Assembly: GCF_005862305.2 (NCBI RefSeq)
Contig: NZ_CP054021.1
Span: 2,932,501-2,996,500, forward strand
Reading direction: 5' to 3'
Source: Rhizobium indicum
GTDB taxonomy: Bacteria; Pseudomonadota; Alphaproteobacteria; Rhizobiales; Rhizobiaceae
Length of the DNA: 64,000 bases
Positions 63,051-64,000 of the stretch are shown here, piece after piece. The notes beneath the pieces were generated by a model, which was given only the letters and a program-made list of their open reading frames with translations, did not search any database and was not told the DNA's origin. How positions within the stretch are numbered: the first letter of the stretch is position 1; the number at the start of each line of letters is the position of its first letter. A program made the translations under genes and the position numbers.

Positions 63051-64000
63051 CTATTTCTGGCAGGCATCCGCGCAGACGTAGAGGAACTGCTTTTGCAGGA
63101 TGCCGCCATTCGAGGGAACGACGCCGCCGGTATTGTTGCGCAGCAGCAGCGAGCGCGTCTGTTCCCCGAAGATGTAGACCGGCATTTCGGTTGCAACGAG
63201 CTTCTGAACCTTGACATAGGCGGCTTTGACAGCAGCAGGGTCGAGGGTGGAGCTAGCCTCCTTCAATGCAGCGTCCATCTCGGCGCTCTTGTACTGTCCC
63301 CAGTTGAAAGCTCCGCCGGAACTCAGCAGATTGGAAATGTTCGGCTCTGCACCGTTCGACACCAGCACCCCGCCTTCGACGCAGATGTCGAAGTCGAGCT
63401 GCGTCTTGCACCGCTGGATCAGCGAGGCCTGGTCGACCTCGACGATCTCAGCCGAGGCGCCTTCATAGCCGGTCAGCACCTGCTGAATGTAGGCGGCAAG
63501 ACGCTTCAGGTCCGAGTTGGTATAGGTGACGATCTTGATCGAGAATGGCTTGCCGTCCGCCTTCAGAGCATCGAACAGTTCCTGCGCCTTCTTCGGATCA
63601 TAGGCGGGAAGAGATGAAGCGCTGTCGAAATACGGCGAATTCTCTCCAAAATAATTGCTGGGTGCCTTATATCCGGGCATCTGCGTGAAGGCCTGCATCA
63701 GCCGCGCGCGGTCGATGGCGGAATAGAAGGCCTCGCGGGCGCGAACATCCGTGAAGATACCCTTAGCCTGGTTGAGATAGGCGCGGTTGATGCCGCGGAT
63801 CGGGATCTCGCGGGTCGCAACCCCCGGCGCCGTTGCGTTCGAGCCGAACTGATAGGGATAACCGGCCATCATCGTTGCGCCGCCCTGCACGACGGTGGCG
63901 ATGCGGCTGTTGGTTTCGGGAATGATCGCAAACTTGATCGTATCCAGATAGGGGCGCGGCTGATCCCAATAACCGGGATTGCGGGCCATGGTCATCGATA
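63051..64000 (-). CDS. Oligopeptide ABC transporter substrate-binding protein (5' end outside window)
   Basis: This is the C-terminal 316 residues of a family 5 periplasmic binding protein (SBP_bac_5). It shows MARNPGYWDQPRPYLDTIKF, the mid-section VRAREAFYSAIDRARLMQ and QTRSLLLRNNTGGVV near the end. The frame is open to the right edge of the window and the start lies beyond 64000. It precedes the DppBCDF genes on the same strand and is probably the first or second gene of the operon. The ligand is unknown; peptides or opine-type compounds are typical for the family. Confidence 0.92.
   Translation of the reverse strand, partial: SMTMARNPGYWDQPRPYLDTIKFAIIPETNSRIATVVQGGATMMAGYPYQFGSNATAPGVATREIPIRGINRAYLNQAKGIFTDVRAREAFYSAIDRARLMQAFTQMPGYKAPSNYFGENSPYFDSASSLPAYDPKKAQELFDALKADGKPFSIKIVTYTNSDLKRLAAYIQQVLTGYEGASAEIVEVDQASLIQRCKTQLDFDICVEGGVLVSNGAEPNISNLLSSGGAFNWGQYKSAEMDAALKEASSTLDPAAVKAAYVKVQKLVATEMPVYIFGEQTRSLLLRNNTGGVVPSNGGILQKQFLYVCADACQK

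Overview
The window looks like chromosome or chromid sequence of a Rhizobium-type alphaproteobacterium (Rhizobiales). It is GC-rich, with rhizobial gene neighbourhoods: hemC-hemD-Mic60-hemY divergent from tsaD-gpsA, argG, ppa, typA, an IalB protein and a RlmN gene. The intergenic DNA carries a RIME-type mosaic element and palindromic repeats typical of this group. No rRNA, tRNA or CRISPR array was found.

Layout. Positions 1-10150 hold housekeeping and small accessory genes: DUF1232, an ECF sigma factor, IalB, rlmN, a TrpXYZ-like ABC importer, LysE, an SDR and argG. They are interspersed with 23-bp tandem repeats and the RIME-like element. Positions 10150-17150 are accessory: a TRAP transporter, an acyl-CoA-dehydrogenase-like flavoprotein with a divergent HxlR regulator, and the decayed end of a tyrosine recombinase. 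Positions 17150-35500 are core genome: an M3 peptidase, typA, ppa, yggU/yggT, an MFS exporter, a glutamine amidotransferase, TerB, the hemCD-Mic60-hemY operon, tsaD, gpsA, YciI, an EVE-domain protein and a METTL20-like methyltransferase.

Positions 35500-64000 form a catabolic and transport region made of several units. (i) A GH3 protein is followed by a palindrome-rich spacer. (ii) A minus-strand amino-acid operon at 37814-44811 has an ABC importer, a DapA-family lyase and a three-part [2Fe-2S]/FAD/BFD/DAO dehydrogenase fusion broken by one base. It also holds a hydantoinase remnant and DUF3830, with two GntR regulators at its head; imino-acid or opine oxidation is the best guess. (iii) A LysR regulator, a class III aminotransferase and a second TRAP transporter occupy 46692-51752. 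(iv) A CrpP-like small protein is followed by a long minus-strand operon, 52316 to the right edge. It holds a dipeptide-type ABC transporter, a PEP-mutase/isocitrate-lyase-fold protein, TIGR02444, an amidohydrolase stub, histidine/aromatic ammonia-lyase, an aspartate/aromatic aminotransferase and adenine deaminase. This looks like uptake and deamination of nitrogen compounds.

Starts were moved from the longest open frame to the best ribosome-binding site or family-typical N-terminus where the sequence supported it. Functions rest on recognised motifs and context; no database search was possible.
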